From assembly GCA_037954235.1 (NCBI GenBank), contig JBBMOA010000012.1, forward strand, positions 12,291,644 through 12,355,643: a DNA stretch of 64,000 nucleotides, read 5' to 3'. Below, piece after piece: positions 24,587 to 35,606 of this stretch (the stretch's first letter is position 1; the number at the start of each line of letters is the position of its first letter). Made by a program: the position numbers and the translations under genes. The notes beneath the pieces were generated by a model that ran no database searches, had not been told where the DNA came from, and saw nothing but the letters and a program-made list of their open reading frames with translations. This DNA comes from Aulostomus chinensis. Lineage: Eukaryota > Chordata > Actinopteri > Syngnathiformes > Aulostomidae.

Positions 24587-27500
24587 AATCAGACACTGGC
24601 AAAAGAGAATGACGAAGTGCAGCAGGTTAGCATGCTTTGCTGCGTTTTCTTTTCCTGTTGTTCATTTTAAGAAGCATTACAAAGAGATTTGACAGCATGA
24701 CCAGCTTGTCATCGCTGTAGCAAACTGTTCCTCATTGTCTTCTCCTCTTCGCTTCGACTGAGGATGAAGAATTATGAAACACACTCCTCCAGAGTTTGGC
24801 CCGGAGCTGAGATTTGGTGTACCGCGAAGTCGATTTCCTGCTCACTTGCCTCTGTGACTCTGAAATCCATTTTGATAATAGGAAAAGGTAAGAAGTACAG
24901 TACAAACATGAGCCTGTAACAATAAAAATAGTCTCCACATCAGGTTTCAAGTACCCACCACTAGTCTGTTAATGCTGCAGATGTTTTTTTTAAGTCAAGA
25001 CTACAGCTCCCTGGTTTTTGATCTGCTGACTAATGCTCTCCGATCAAGTCAACTGTGACTGTATCTCATTCTGGCTGTGAGGTAAAAATAGCACATTGTT
25101 CAGTTCGGTTCATTCGAAACGTTGATGGCAGCTCACTGAGAGCACTCCAGGGAGGCATCAGATTATAATAAACACGTCTCCACTCATCATAAATGGAGAA
25201 AATAAAAGCTTATTGTTTCAAAGAATATGGTCGCCCCTTAATCAGGGTGCATCCTCAGGAGGGTGGCAGCACTGCTGGTGAACACGGGGAAGCTCACACA
25301 TAAACGTAACGCTCATTTGGCAAAGAAATCTACTCGAACCAAGACAATGATGTAAGATATAAAATTATACTTCAGAGCAGATACATCTGAAAACCATAAA
25401 ACACCTGCACCTGATGGGGATTTCCACCTTTTCTTCTAGAAAACTTTAACCTTTACTACCATTTTGGGTTGCTACAGCAGCTGCATGGCATCTGTCACCA
25501 AATGTCAAATAATCGCTCTCATTTACGACCTCCCCGGCAGGGTTTTCCCTGGAGAAATACCCTCATATTACCGTCTCATCCACAGTGCCTTTACTCTCCG
25601 GGGACAGAATAATGCAATTAGGAATGAAAGACAAACTGTAAATCAGATTGTTGTCACATCGCCCCCTACGTATGGCTGCTCAAGAACCGAATATGGCCCA
25701 AAATAACCTGTGAGGAAAGGGTTTTTGCTGCTGCTCCACATCTTCTCATGGTTCGGTGAGTTTAAATTAAGAACAACATCTTTCCAAGTCATTCGAGATC
25801 AGAATTGATTTCTTTTGATGCGTTTGTTTTGAGGAAAATTCAGCCCATTACTAAACATTCTTCTGCGAACTGAATCTTCGGACTTTAATCTCCTATTATC
25901 CAAAAAAAGAAGTGTTCACTAAGCGTTAAGGATGCTAATGTGGTAAAGATTCTATGCAGGGAGCTGCAGAGGTGCTGCCCCGAAGAGCAGATGGACATTG
26001 ATGACTGTCCCGCATCTTTTGCACAATGTTGCAACGCAGCGACGAACTTCCCTCCAGAAGTGAGCCATCATGCCGGTGCTTCAGTCAGGCGGAATAATCA
26101 AATAACACTCACAGTACACATTTAGCTTTCCGATATGATTAAGCCAGGTTGCCATTTGTGGAGACTAATTTAGGATGAGTTGTGATTAGCTATTCTGCCC
26201 TCTAAGGCATTACACATTTAAATGGGACACATTTTACCCAGCAGGGGATATGACAGAGGCAGATGATTACCTCAAGTGCTGCACTTGTGCGTTTATTTCC
26301 CTGCTTTCACTGTAATGGACCATTTACCAACATGGAAAGGGAACAGGAGAGTACAGCGTTTACTGTAAAGATGGAGCCAGAGAGGGGGAAAAAAAACCAG
26401 ACCATTTTAGGTTTCCGGGGCTTGACTTGTACTGCGGTCGCTTCACTTGAGGGATTAGGGCTCAGAAAGCCCCCCTCGACTTTCCACCCCTCCTCTCCTC
26501 CTGCAGCCTCGGGTGGATTTATTATTTACCCCAGTTATTTATCACTTTAGAGCAGTGATGGAGTGGTCTGCCAGGCTGGAGAGAGTGACATACTGCCAGG
26601 CTGGAATTAAACACTCTTAGCCTTCATCTAGTTTGATTTGATTATTGTCTCATCTACAACAGCAGAAAGCCAGTGAACTGACAAACAGAGTTAAAGCAGA
26701 AATAAATCTGACCAAGTCTTAAGAGACTTTCCAATAGGGAATAAATTAACTGCTGGCTTAGATTATTAACGTCGATACATTGATATTCTTAGCACAAACA
26801 GGACGTATACATTTAGTAGTTTAGTACGGTAGTGCCATTCTAGATTATTAGCAGGTGAAACAAAAAGAAGAAAAAGCGTCAACAACAACAGGCTGTGTAA
26901 CCGGGTAGATTTGAGGCGGAAATGGTTATTTTAAAAACTTGAGTTTGAAATTATTTTCATAAACGCATTTTGTAGCCTAAAATATGCTGAATTGAATTGA
27001 AGGCTTCTAGACCATATGACAAAATGACAAACAATATGTCTCGTCAGATTATTTGGACCATTAAATCTGCTGTACAGTGTCGACAGTGGCTGTTGTCAGA
27101 ACTCACAAGGCCTCCTCAAACTCCTTCAACTGCAACCAACAATGTGGAGGAATTAACATGAATGACCTTTCGATGGCTGTCTCATTGCAGTCACACCTGT
27201 TTTACGCGTAGGTTGAGAGTGTCGCAGAGGAGAGCGCGAGCAACTTCCTCAGCATGTTCAAATGTTTCCCAATAAAACCTTGTTATGAAAGAGCAATGCC
27301 CGTTCACGGCAAATTACCACCGCCGTCATTCCCAAGAATTCAACATTTTCCCGGCGATCACGTTATCAGAGCCCTTTCTGTGGAAAATCTGTAGATGCAA
27401 ATCCTACAAACGGAGCGGCCGGCGCCGGACCTGCTGACTGGAGTTGCATATATAAGAGCTGTATACATAACGGATTATGGTGTGTGAGCTGGACCTGAGG

Positions 27501-28209
27501 TACACCTCAAGGACTTCCTTCTCTACTGCACTGCATAATGACTAAAAAAAATTAAAGTTCTCCTCAATTAAATTGATTGAGCATCATTGGATAAATGAGC
27601 CAGAAAACACCACTGGCACGCTCTCAACTTCTTTCATAATCTCTCACTGAATTTTCTTTCCACCGGAGAGGAAGTGGAAACCCAGGACTGGAGACCGGGT
27701 CCAGGCAACAGGAGCAACACAAGAACACTTTTACATGGTTGGAAAACTCAGGCATGCGGTTTTTATCGTAGTGACGCCTCATAGTATAGGATTCTAAACC
27801 AAAGTTTTTGAAACATGGATATTAAGTGAATTCATCACTTGTTCAAATAGCTCTGACAAACCATTGGAACCTTGGTCAGTTTGGATGTTTTTTTTGGGAG
27901 ACCAAGGGTTAAAAAGTTAAACGTCATGGGGGCTTTCACCACAGGTTTGGATTCGTGTCATGGGATGGTTTCGGGGGTGTGGTCCCGTCACAGTGGGTGC
28001 AGGGACCTGCTGCAACACGAGAGGAAGTAATTAGGCAACTTGGCCACAGATGGGAAGGTAGTTTTTTTTTTTTTCCCCATTTCTTATTCATTTCCCACAC
28101 ACCTGTTAACAATCAGACATCAGCAGATTGCGCAGACTCCCGGCCATTGCTTCCACTCAGTGCTTGTGTTCTCTCTTGTTTATTAAGTCTCACTCCGTCT
28201 TCTTTCTAG

Positions 28210-28305
28210 ATTTCAGACCTGAAAGCAGCTCGGGAGCTGGAAGCTGAGATCGGGTCCACAGGAGCATCTCTGTGCGATTTACTTGGAGAGGAGGCGGACC
28301 TAAGG
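28210..28305 (+). pseudogene. cluap1: CLUAP1-like exon block a
   Basis: 32 codons starting ISDLKAAREL and ending EEADLR, preceded by TTTCTAG and followed by GTGAGT. The block matches the segment of CLUAP1 that in vertebrates reads (K)IADLKAAR. The acceptor is intact although no upstream exon is found, so the duplication breakpoint should lie in the preceding intron. Confidence 0.78.
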
Positions 28306-28588
28306 GTGAGTGAGGGAAACGCTGATATTCTCAGACGTTTTCTTTGCTTTTTCAATTTGTTTCTTTTGACCTTGAGTCCTGACCGTCCAAATGACAGAGA
28401 CACCACTTTTAACACTCACAAGTAATGCATTGTTTCATGATTAGTTTTGGAGCAGCAGAAGTTTGTTAAATTGTTACTTTCCTTTTACTGAACCAAAGCT
28501 GCTGCTTTTAGATGATCAGAGCTGTAAAATCCCAAAGCAGTTGAGGGTTCATGTGATACGGAAGGCGACTCAACTGTCTGGTCCACAG

Positions 28589-28672
28589 GAACAGAGAGCT
28601 GCTGCCATCGCTCGGCCCCTCCAGGTCGATGAGGCTGAAAAGGCCCTAAATGCTGCCATCAAGGAGATTTTT
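28589..28672 (+). pseudogene. cluap1: CLUAP1-like exon block b
   Basis: 28 codons beginning EQRAAAIARPLQVDEAEK and ending AIKEIF, flanked by CAG and GTACGC. The AIARPL motif is a strong CLUAP1 landmark. Confidence 0.8.
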
Positions 28673-28745
28673 GTACGCATTTCTCTTGGAAGGTATTGAC
28701 ATTGAAAAGAAAAAAAATGAAGATTCGTTTTGTTAGCTTATTTAG

Positions 28746-28877
28746 GAAGATGTTGAGAAGATGGAAGTCATGCTGAGCAACTTTGCGTCTGACATGACAA
28801 ATCTGGATACCAAGATCCAGAGGAAAAGGCAGGAACTGGAGAGGACCCAGATGAAACGCAAGACTGTCGAGTGCCAG
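28746..28877 (+). pseudogene. cluap1: CLUAP1-like exon block c, frame disturbed at its end
   Basis: EDVEKMEVMLSNFASD through QELERTQMK aligns with the CLUAP1 coiled coil. After that the expected residues before R-P-x-(F/Y)-M-D-E-Y appear only in the +1 frame (SSA, then the split Arg codon). The block is 132 bp. With its spliced frame taken literally, the next exon hits a stop within nine codons. Confidence 0.68.
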
Positions 28878-28962
28878 GTCAGTTTAAAACCGTGTCTCAA
28901 ATGTCATGTTAAAGGCCCGGCTATCACTAAGTTGTTTACCAGTTCCTCTGTCAATCTCCTAG

Positions 28963-29081
28963 GCCACCATACATGGACGAATATGAGCAGCTTGAAGAGA
29001 GTAAGAAAATACTACCAGATCTACGTGGAGAAGCACAGGGACCTCTTCTACTTGGAGGCTCAGCTGGAGGAACACCAGAAG
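28963..29081 (+). pseudogene. cluap1: CLUAP1-like exon block d with internal frameshift
   Basis: The first part reads PPYMDEYEQLEE in one frame and the second part reads KYYQIYVEKHRDLFYLEAQL in another. Both are CLUAP1-like. Alignment to the family pattern E-E-L-x-K suggests about two bases are missing near 29,000. The acceptor CTCCTAG and donor GTATCA are intact. Confidence 0.72.
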
Positions 29082-29182
29082 GTATCAGGAGGTGGCTGAA
29101 CAGTAGCTGTTCCCACGGGTGTACTCAAAAGTTAATTTGGGTTTTGAAGGGCTCATGGCAGTGTTTGTCTTCTCTGTTTCAG

Positions 29183-29270
29183 ATGCAGAGGAAGGAACTC
29201 AAACAAAGGATGAAGCTGAACCAAGTGAGGGAAGACGGCAGGAGTCTTCTGAGCGATTCTCGAGACGATT
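29183..29270 (+). pseudogene. cluap1: CLUAP1-like exon block e, right end unclear
   Basis: After TTTCAG the frame reads MQRKELKQRMKLNQVRED, resembling the CLUAP1 segment just before its acidic tail, but it is shorter than expected. No good donor preserves the phase needed for the next block; the only GTGAGG candidate ends it early. The right boundary is a guess. Confidence 0.45.
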
Positions 29271-29318
29271 TTACACTTACAATATAATATTTATGAAATC
29301 TATGTTCTGCGGTTGTAG

Positions 29319-29417
29319 ATGAGGGTTCCGACGTGGATGATTCTGAGGATGAAGGTTCGGACATCGACGACATACTTCGCTCCACTCCACAGCCCACTCA
29401 AAATGACATCATGGCAG
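29319..29417 (+). pseudogene. cluap1: CLUAP1-like exon block f (acidic tail)
   Basis: Encodes a (D)EGSDVDDSEDEGSDIDD run and then ILRSTPQPTQNDIMA, between TTGTAG and GTAAAA. Acidic Ser/Asp-rich composition is typical of the CLUAP1 C-terminus. Confidence 0.6.
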
Positions 29418-29590
29418 GTAAAAAAAAATAAACAAAAAACTTGTGTAACTATCAGTTGACTGTAGTCCAAATCAACTCTGTTACACTCTCCAAATGGTTC
29501 TGGTAGTTTTTGGGTAGTCCTACTGACATGGGTGGGAAACTAACCACCTTCTTTGTGCATAAAATGAGTTTTTCTTAGTGTTGCTTGTAG

Positions 29591-29640
29591 GAGGAGGAAT
29601 CAACAATATGCTGCCTGGTTCCGGTCGTAAGATAAGCACG
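29591..29640 (+). pseudogene. cluap1: CLUAP1-like exon block g
   Basis: 50 bp encoding GGINNMLPGSGRKIST in phase with the block before it, flanked by TTGTAG and GTAAGA. It corresponds to the conserved short motif before the acidic C-terminus. Confidence 0.6.
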
Positions 29641-29914
29641 GTAAGAAGGTTGATTTCTTGTTTGAATTCTCATGGCGCAAACTTCTCAACTTCTCTAAGG
29701 TCTATAAAGTGACCCATTAAACGAGCATCAAAGCTCCCATCGGTGGCATCGACGGGGTTCACACACCTCACATTTGAGCAGATTTAAAAGGAAAAGGTCA
29801 TTTAAAATAATAGAAAGGCTGATTGTTTATCTGATAAAAACTTCAGTCTTCAGTGTGTGAGTTATTGTTAGGTCAATGATGCTTATGAATCACATGGCGT
29901 TTTTGTACTTGTAG

Positions 29915-29995
29915 TCACGTGTCTCTGCTTCCCTCCTGCTTCAAAGAAAATACAGTGAAATTTTCGAAGATGAAGAAGAGGACAGCGATTTTTAG
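29915..29995 (+). pseudogene. cluap1: CLUAP1-like terminal exon block h
   Basis: Starting after TTGTAG, 26 codons run SRVSASLLLQRKYSEIFEDE and on to EDSDF and TAG. The acceptor at 29,913 is chosen because it keeps the frame; the CAAAG at 29,945 would create an early stop. The SDF ending resembles the family C-terminus. Confidence 0.65.
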
Positions 29996-30557
29996 TTTGG
30001 GTCGACCTTTCCCCTGAGTGGGAGGCTTCACCAGCAGCTGCTGTAAGATGAGGATCAAGTCACCGGTGGATCTGGACTTGTGGGAACCACCGCCTGTGGG
30101 ACTATTGTCTGAAGCCTGCTCCACCGGTCCTTCGAAGCATCGAGGACGAGCCTGACACTTCGATGAAACGCATGGTCGTCACCTGAATGGGCAACATGAG
30201 AGGAGTGGCGTTCAACTGACAAACTCCACCCTTTTGGGTTTCACGAGTCTGCAAACAAAGTTAAAGGTGCAAAAAACAACAATATGAAGAAAAATGGTAC
30301 TCTTATCATTTCCTTCCCATCCCTCTTTAAAAATAAAACAAACATCTCCAAGAGTTTGTTCTTTCCAGCCCACACCCCCATCTGAAGTATTGTTTATATT
30401 CGTGTAACATCCATGTATGTCTGTCACTTGCTGTTTGTCAGAAGTGTTTGTCTTCAGATATATCATGAGAATAAAAAATAAACTTCTCTAGAGATGTGAC
30501 CATTGGAAAAAGAGTGTAGGTTGTGTGGACACGGGACGTGACAACAGTATTAGCTGG

Positions 30558-30640
30558 AAGGATCCCGTGTTCCAGCCGGGGCTCAAACCTGGAACCTTCT
30601 TGCTGTGAGGCACCAGTGCCAACCACTGTGCCACCCTGCA
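30558..30640 (-). mobile_element. SINE head fragment (Mermaid/DANA-like)
   Basis: On the minus strand this is the tRNA-like head only: the GTGGCACAGTGG A-box region, the GCAAGAAGGTTCC stretch and a degenerate B box. The body is missing. It sits about 75 bp beyond the poly(A) signals of the CLUAP1 copy. Confidence 0.7.
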
Positions 30641-30883
30641 TTTGTTCCTTGACATATAATTAATCTATTAAGTAATAAACACCTGTATGTGAACTCAACT
30701 CATTCCTCATCTGCAATTGGGTCTACTCCCCCCAGCTCAATCCCTGACATCTACTCCTTTAAAAACTCACCATAGTTGTCCTGTAACCATGTGGCCATCA
30801 TTGTAACCACGGTGATGCAGGTCACTTCATCATGAAGATGTAGTTACTTTTACTAAACCAGTAATTTTTGCTGGCTTTTTCCT

Positions 30884-31515
30884 CAAGTGGAGGAGTTTAA
30901 TTATCTTGGGGTCTTGTTCACAAGTGAGGGTAGGATGGAGCGGGAGATTGACAGGCGGATTGGGGTGGCATCCGCAATGATGCGGGCGCTAAACCAGTCC
31001 TTTGCGGTGAAGAGGGAGCTTAGCCAGAAGGCGAGGCTCTCGATTTACCGGTTAATCTATGTTCCAACCCTCACCTATGGTCTTGAGCTCTGGGTAATGA
31101 CCGAAGGAACGAGATCACGAATACAAGCGGCTGAAATGAGTTTCCTCCTCAGGGCGGCTGGGCTCTCCCTAGATAGGGGTAGAAACTCGATCATTCGGGA
31201 GGGGCTCAGAGTAGAGCCGCTGCTCCTTCATGTTGAGGTGGTTCGGGCATTTGGTGAGGATGCCTCTTGGACACCTCCCTCAGGAGGTGTTCCAGGCATG
31301 CCCAACCGGGAGGAGGCCTCGAGGCCGACCCAGGACACGCTGGAGGGATTATATCTCTTGGCTGGCCTGGGAATGCCTCGGGGTTCCCCCGGAAGACCTG
31401 GTGGAAGTTGCTGGGGAGAGGACAGTCTGGGCTTCCTTGCTGAGGCTGCTGCCCCCGCGACCCAGATCTACCGGATAAAGCGGAGGACGATGACGACGAC
31501 GACGACAGTAATTTT
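30884..31515 (+). mobile_element. 5'-truncated LINE, C-terminal part of the reverse transcriptase ORF
   Basis: The frame starts EEFNYLGVLFTSEGRMEREI, continues through YVPTLTYGLELWVM and RSRIQAAEMSFLLRAAGLS, and then breaks. The downstream motif LRWFGHLVRMP followed by GRRPRGRPRTRWRDY is in another frame, from about 31,233. This is the C-terminal end of an endonuclease-RT LINE polyprotein that is common in fish. The endonuclease and the RT catalytic core are absent. The end is a short GAC/GAT repeat (31,485-31,507), as seen in LINEs with microsatellite-like tails. The LINE clade is not assigned. Confidence 0.82.
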
Positions 31516-33631
31516 TCCATAAACTTATGGCTGTGATTTTAACCTTATAGTTTTGGTACATCGCAGACGACATGACTCATACCTAGCCCACGTCCTGCTG
31601 CTGCCAGGGGAGGTAATTTAGGAAACACTCTCCTGGAGGTAGGTGTCATTACTGGGGAGTGGGTCGCATCCGTTTGCTCTGAAATCAAAGTGGTGGACAC
31701 ATTGTTACTGCAGCCAGTGACCTCACCCCCCCGCCCCCCGATCATGTTAATCTCCCAATGATTCGGAGCTGTCTCCTCCTTCGCCTTCTCTGCTCTAACG
31801 TTTCTCTCTGTTCTCACTGTCTTCTGTCTGTGTCTTGACAAAGTGAGCGATGTACATCATTACTAGGCCGTGATGGCTCTCTATCAGATGAAAAGTGTTC
31901 CCCGGTGCTCCATCTTTGTCACTAAGAAGACATCCCAAGGCTAATGGTCCACATCTACCACCGAGGGATCACTATGGTGCACCAGATTAAACATAAACAG
32001 CTTGAATTTGAAAACACGATTCACATCCACTTAGCCTGTGCATGACCGTCTCCACACACACGTTTGGAGTATATTTCCCCTCATCTGACCAAAGCCGAGT
32101 GCCTAACAAGAGACGGTGCTGTAATCAATTGAAGCTCCAGCAGCAGACGTCCCACCGGCCCTGAACAATAAGTTAGAAAGCCTCCAGCTCTGTGAGACGG
32201 GGATGCACCGAACATCCCCGGCAAGGAGCGGGCGGGGATGTTCCATCCTGACCTGATTAGTCAAAGAGGGTCTTTGAGAGTCAGGTGGGATGAGAGGCAG
32301 TGACGGCTCTACTACCCGAGGTAACCTGCTCATGACATTTAAGCTGATGACTGTGATGGTAACACTCACTGACAAGATGGAAGACAAGAAGAAGAGAAAA
32401 AGCTCAGCATCATATGTATTCTTAAGAGGTGCTTCAGATGATGATTTAATTAAAGACTGGTGACAATTTACAAAATCAGTCTAAACCCGGTTATACCAAC
32501 ATCCACTCCTCGTTACTTATCAGTTTATTTACATATAAAATGGAGGAATTTGATAAAAATGTAATGTAAAACTGTGATAAAATCCAGGGGACTTCCTCTT
32601 GATGTGAGAAAATTAAACCAGGTCTGCCTGACCTTCTACCTCTCTGGAGAAAAGTTCTATTTGCTACTTTTGGTTTGTGTCCAGTTCTTTGCCAGTCTTT
32701 TAAAACTAAATTACTCAAGCTATTAAGAGAAATAAAAATGTGGTAGTTCCTCCTTGATTCCTGTTGACTATACAGTTTTATAATGTTTTTTTTCTCAAAC
32801 AAACAAATGCAGGGGACTTGAGAAACCTCTTCCATCTACTGACTGTCATGGTCCCTCACACCCATCGTGTTCCCCCCTGCAACATGACTTTTTACAGTTA
32901 CATTTTATGAGTTTACCAAGTTGAAACCATCTCAAACCTCTAATCATTTCCATATGTATATTATTGATTCAAAATCCTATTCGTATCAAGAACTCGGTGC
33001 TATTTGATAGTTACGAAGCTACAGCTAATAGCTACAGGTTAGCATAGCTTAGCATTATAGCTTTTCCGTCCAAAATCATCCTGCTAGCAGCTGATACAGG
33101 TTTGATTGTTCAGGAAAGAAAAAAAAAGAAAGAAAAAAAATGCTTGCTAACTTCAGATATAATATTCACATTTTATCCACGTATTTGCATTTGTGCTAAA
33201 TGTTGGAGTCTTCTAAACTTAAATGTATAACTTCATGTGACTATGAACATGTTGAGCCACCAGAATCAAAAGGGAAAACCAACAATCTGAGGCAGATATA
33301 TTTAGCTAACTTTGCTGTTGCAGGTTCAGGTCTGCACCGAGGAGAGGAGAGGAGAGGCGCTCCCTCCATACCTCCAACTCTGTCTGGGAGTGGGAACATT
33401 TAACGGCAGATTGAAGACGATTTCACCGTTGAGGGAACTTGGAGGTATGCTTGTGTAGGTGGTAAGAGCTTGCTGAGGCCACAGCTGAGTCCTGGGCCCC
33501 ACAACACTGCCATCTTACAATCCAATTCCCAGTCTGACGGATTGGGAAGCAAATTGACAGTGTCAGATTTCATATCACAGCAAACTGCACAGGGGCCCGG
33601 AGCAGGGCTGCAGTCTAATAAAGAGAGGGCG

Positions 33632-33668
<37 letters not shown>

Positions 33669-33712
33669 TGTGTGTGTGTGTAAAGGTTGTAGGGGAGCGT
33701 GTGTGTGTGTGG
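33632..33712. repeat. (GT)n microsatellite, interrupted
   Basis: Three GT blocks separated by GAGTG and by a 20-bp non-repeat segment. Confidence 0.9.
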
Positions 33713-34317
33713 GCTTGTAGTTAGACGTATATGAAAGGAAGGAAAACAGCAGTACCAGCAGAGTAGCTGCTGCAGCACAAAGCTTTGTGCAGACTGGGCA
33801 GCGTCTGATATCAGAGCAGGGTGTTAAAAAGTGGTGACTAAGCCTGGTGTGTCAAACCGGGAGAGTACGAGCCGCCGGCCACCTCAGCCCAGAGAGTGAT
33901 GAGAGCAATTTAAGTGCCATGTGTCAGCTGGCAAAATCAAAGCAGACACAATATGACAAACTCCTGTCCGGTTTTAATTTGAGGGCAACTCCGATTCTCC
34001 CATGTTAGCAGCAAACAAGAGGAGAGTTTCAATGAGAATATTTTGTTATATGAGCAGCGACGTGTGGCAAGATGGCTTCGGTGGTAGTTAGCTGCCCTCC
34101 AGTGGCCATGCTCACGTCCTCCAAAAGGAGCTGGTTTAGTTGTCCCACCCCACCCACCTCCCTCCATGATCCTGTCTCAACTAACACGCTCATATTACCA
34201 TCCCATCATGATGTATATTATTTTACGTTGTTGAATTTATGGGAACAAGCCTGTGGTTAAGAGCCCAAATTGAAATTGAATTAAATAGATGAAAGAGGAT
34301 TGCATCTGGCTTCAAGC

Positions 34318-34318
<1 letters not shown>

Positions 34319-34360
<42 letters not shown>

Positions 34361-34646
34361 ATTTTCGTAGCTATCCTTATTAGGACATTCCATTGACTTC
34401 CACTCATGTGAATATCCTAACCTAAGCCCTAATCCTAACCCTAACCAATTGATGCCTAACTTCAACCTCACTGCAATTTACACCTTCACTCTAACTTTGA
34501 CCAGGTGTTCATATATTGAGTTCTGCCGCATTAGGACCAGTCTGTGGTCCCCATGAGGACTAGGGGTCCTAATAAGGTTAGTCTTTATATCAGAAAAGGT
34601 CTCCAAAAGATAACAAAAACCAAGTACACACACACACACACACACA
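34319..34646. repeat. Microsatellite-linked dispersed repeat, copy A
   Basis: A (CA)20 block at 34,319-34,358 is followed by TTATTAGGACATTCCATTGA, then CCTAACC/CCTAATCC words, a GGTCCCCATGAGGACTAGG segment, and a second CA block at 34,626-34,646. A related arrangement is at 56,361-56,800. Such CA-linked repeats with CCTAACC words are scattered in fish genomes; the CCTAA words are too few and irregular to be telomeric. Confidence 0.6.
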
Positions 34647-35606
34647 TTTTGAAAATTACATCAATTACCTCTTTGTTGAAACTGTCATTCTGTAATGGAG
34701 ACAAGGAATTTGTGTGATTCGTGTTTATCCAATCAAATTTATCAAGCCGTCACTGTGACGTAACCAGTTGTTAATTTTCAGGGAGCTCATCTTTAGGCTT
34801 ACTCTCGAATAGTTGTTATTCCAAATTCTACCCACATATTCTGGGAGCCTTTTAAAGTTATTAATGTTCCAATTATTGACCTGAACATGTTCCATTTTCT
34901 TTGCGCTTAAGATAAATGCCAAAAAAAAAAAAAAAAAAAAAAAACAGTAAAAAATTCACTATTGAATTTGTTTAAGAACATGAATCTCATTTATGAGACA
35001 GATGTAGAACGCAACTCCCAGAATAAAACTTAAACTCCACCATTTCACCGTTGGTGTTCTCGATTTCTCATCTCAGTCAACAACTGAGGCAAATATGATA
35101 ATTCATTCTGGTATTACCGAGGTAACTGGGCCCGAACAGAAGGAAATACAATTGCACCACCTTAGCTTTGAGAAGCAGTGTTGCACATTCAGATAAAATG
35201 CACTTGTGCTATGACTATTTGATGTACAGTTAAATGACAGTTATACACATTTTTGTACAGCACAAAAGGAGGAATCCTACTGACTTCAAAACAGTTTTCT
35301 TCAATCTTCAGGTGACTTTTATGTCCTGACAGCTGTTGTGTGTAGTTTGCTATCACATTTGACATTCATGTGTATACACGCACACAACACGTGTGCGGCT
35401 GAACCACTTAACTTTGAGATCCTCCGGCTTAAAGGAAAACACCAAATTTTGGGGGAAATATGCGTGATGTCAATTATCTTTAGAATCAGACAGATGTGTG
35501 AGTGTTGCATTGCTCCAGACACCCCACCAGATGCCCAACCCCCCCCGCCCCCCAACCAACACACACACAGACCAAAAAAAAAAAAAGACAAAATGTTATT
35601 TTACCA

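Larger units (their letters stand above)
14781..28209. other. Gene-poor interval between cask and the CLUAP1 copy
   Basis: I found no recognisable exon, RNA gene or family-like protein here, and specifically none of the missing CLUAP1 5' exons. The stretch holds the repeats listed separately, a polypurine-rich patch at about 22,460-22,580, and a region rich in GATGACAGAGCT-like words at about 22,780-22,980. Regulatory elements may be present but cannot be shown without comparison. Confidence 0.5.
28210..30482 (+). pseudogene. cluap1: 5'-truncated, frameshifted CLUAP1 copy with introns
   Basis: Eight exon-like blocks with GT-AG sites match, in order, the C-terminal half of CLUAP1 (qilin/DYF-3), an IFT-B-associated ciliary protein that is mostly coiled coil with an acidic tail. 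Landmarks are ISDLKAAREL, IARPLQVDEAEK, FASDMTNLDTKIQ, RPPYMDEYEQLEE, FYLEAQLEEHQK, an acidic Ser/Asp region and a final EDEEEDSDF stop at 29,993-29,995. Two AATAAA signals follow at 30,470 and 30,477. The exons for the N-terminal CH-like domain are absent from the 20 kb upstream. The third and fourth blocks each need a frame change to keep homology. Kept introns argue for a segmental duplicate rather than a retrocopy. A functional copy with assembly errors is less likely but possible. Confidence 0.72.
31516..35606. other. Intergenic, no gene recognised
   Basis: No family-like coding sequence was found. The stretch contains two GT/CA arrays, the CCTAA-containing dispersed repeat near 34.4 kb, and a 24-base A run at 34,921-34,944. 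A 115-codon frame at 32,491-32,835 (minus) matches nothing I know and has no supporting features. Confidence 0.5.

Noticed and set aside
34400..34450. Telomere-like CCTAACC words
   Set aside because: Too few, irregular and embedded in a dispersed repeat that also occurs at 56.4 kb; not an interstitial telomere array.
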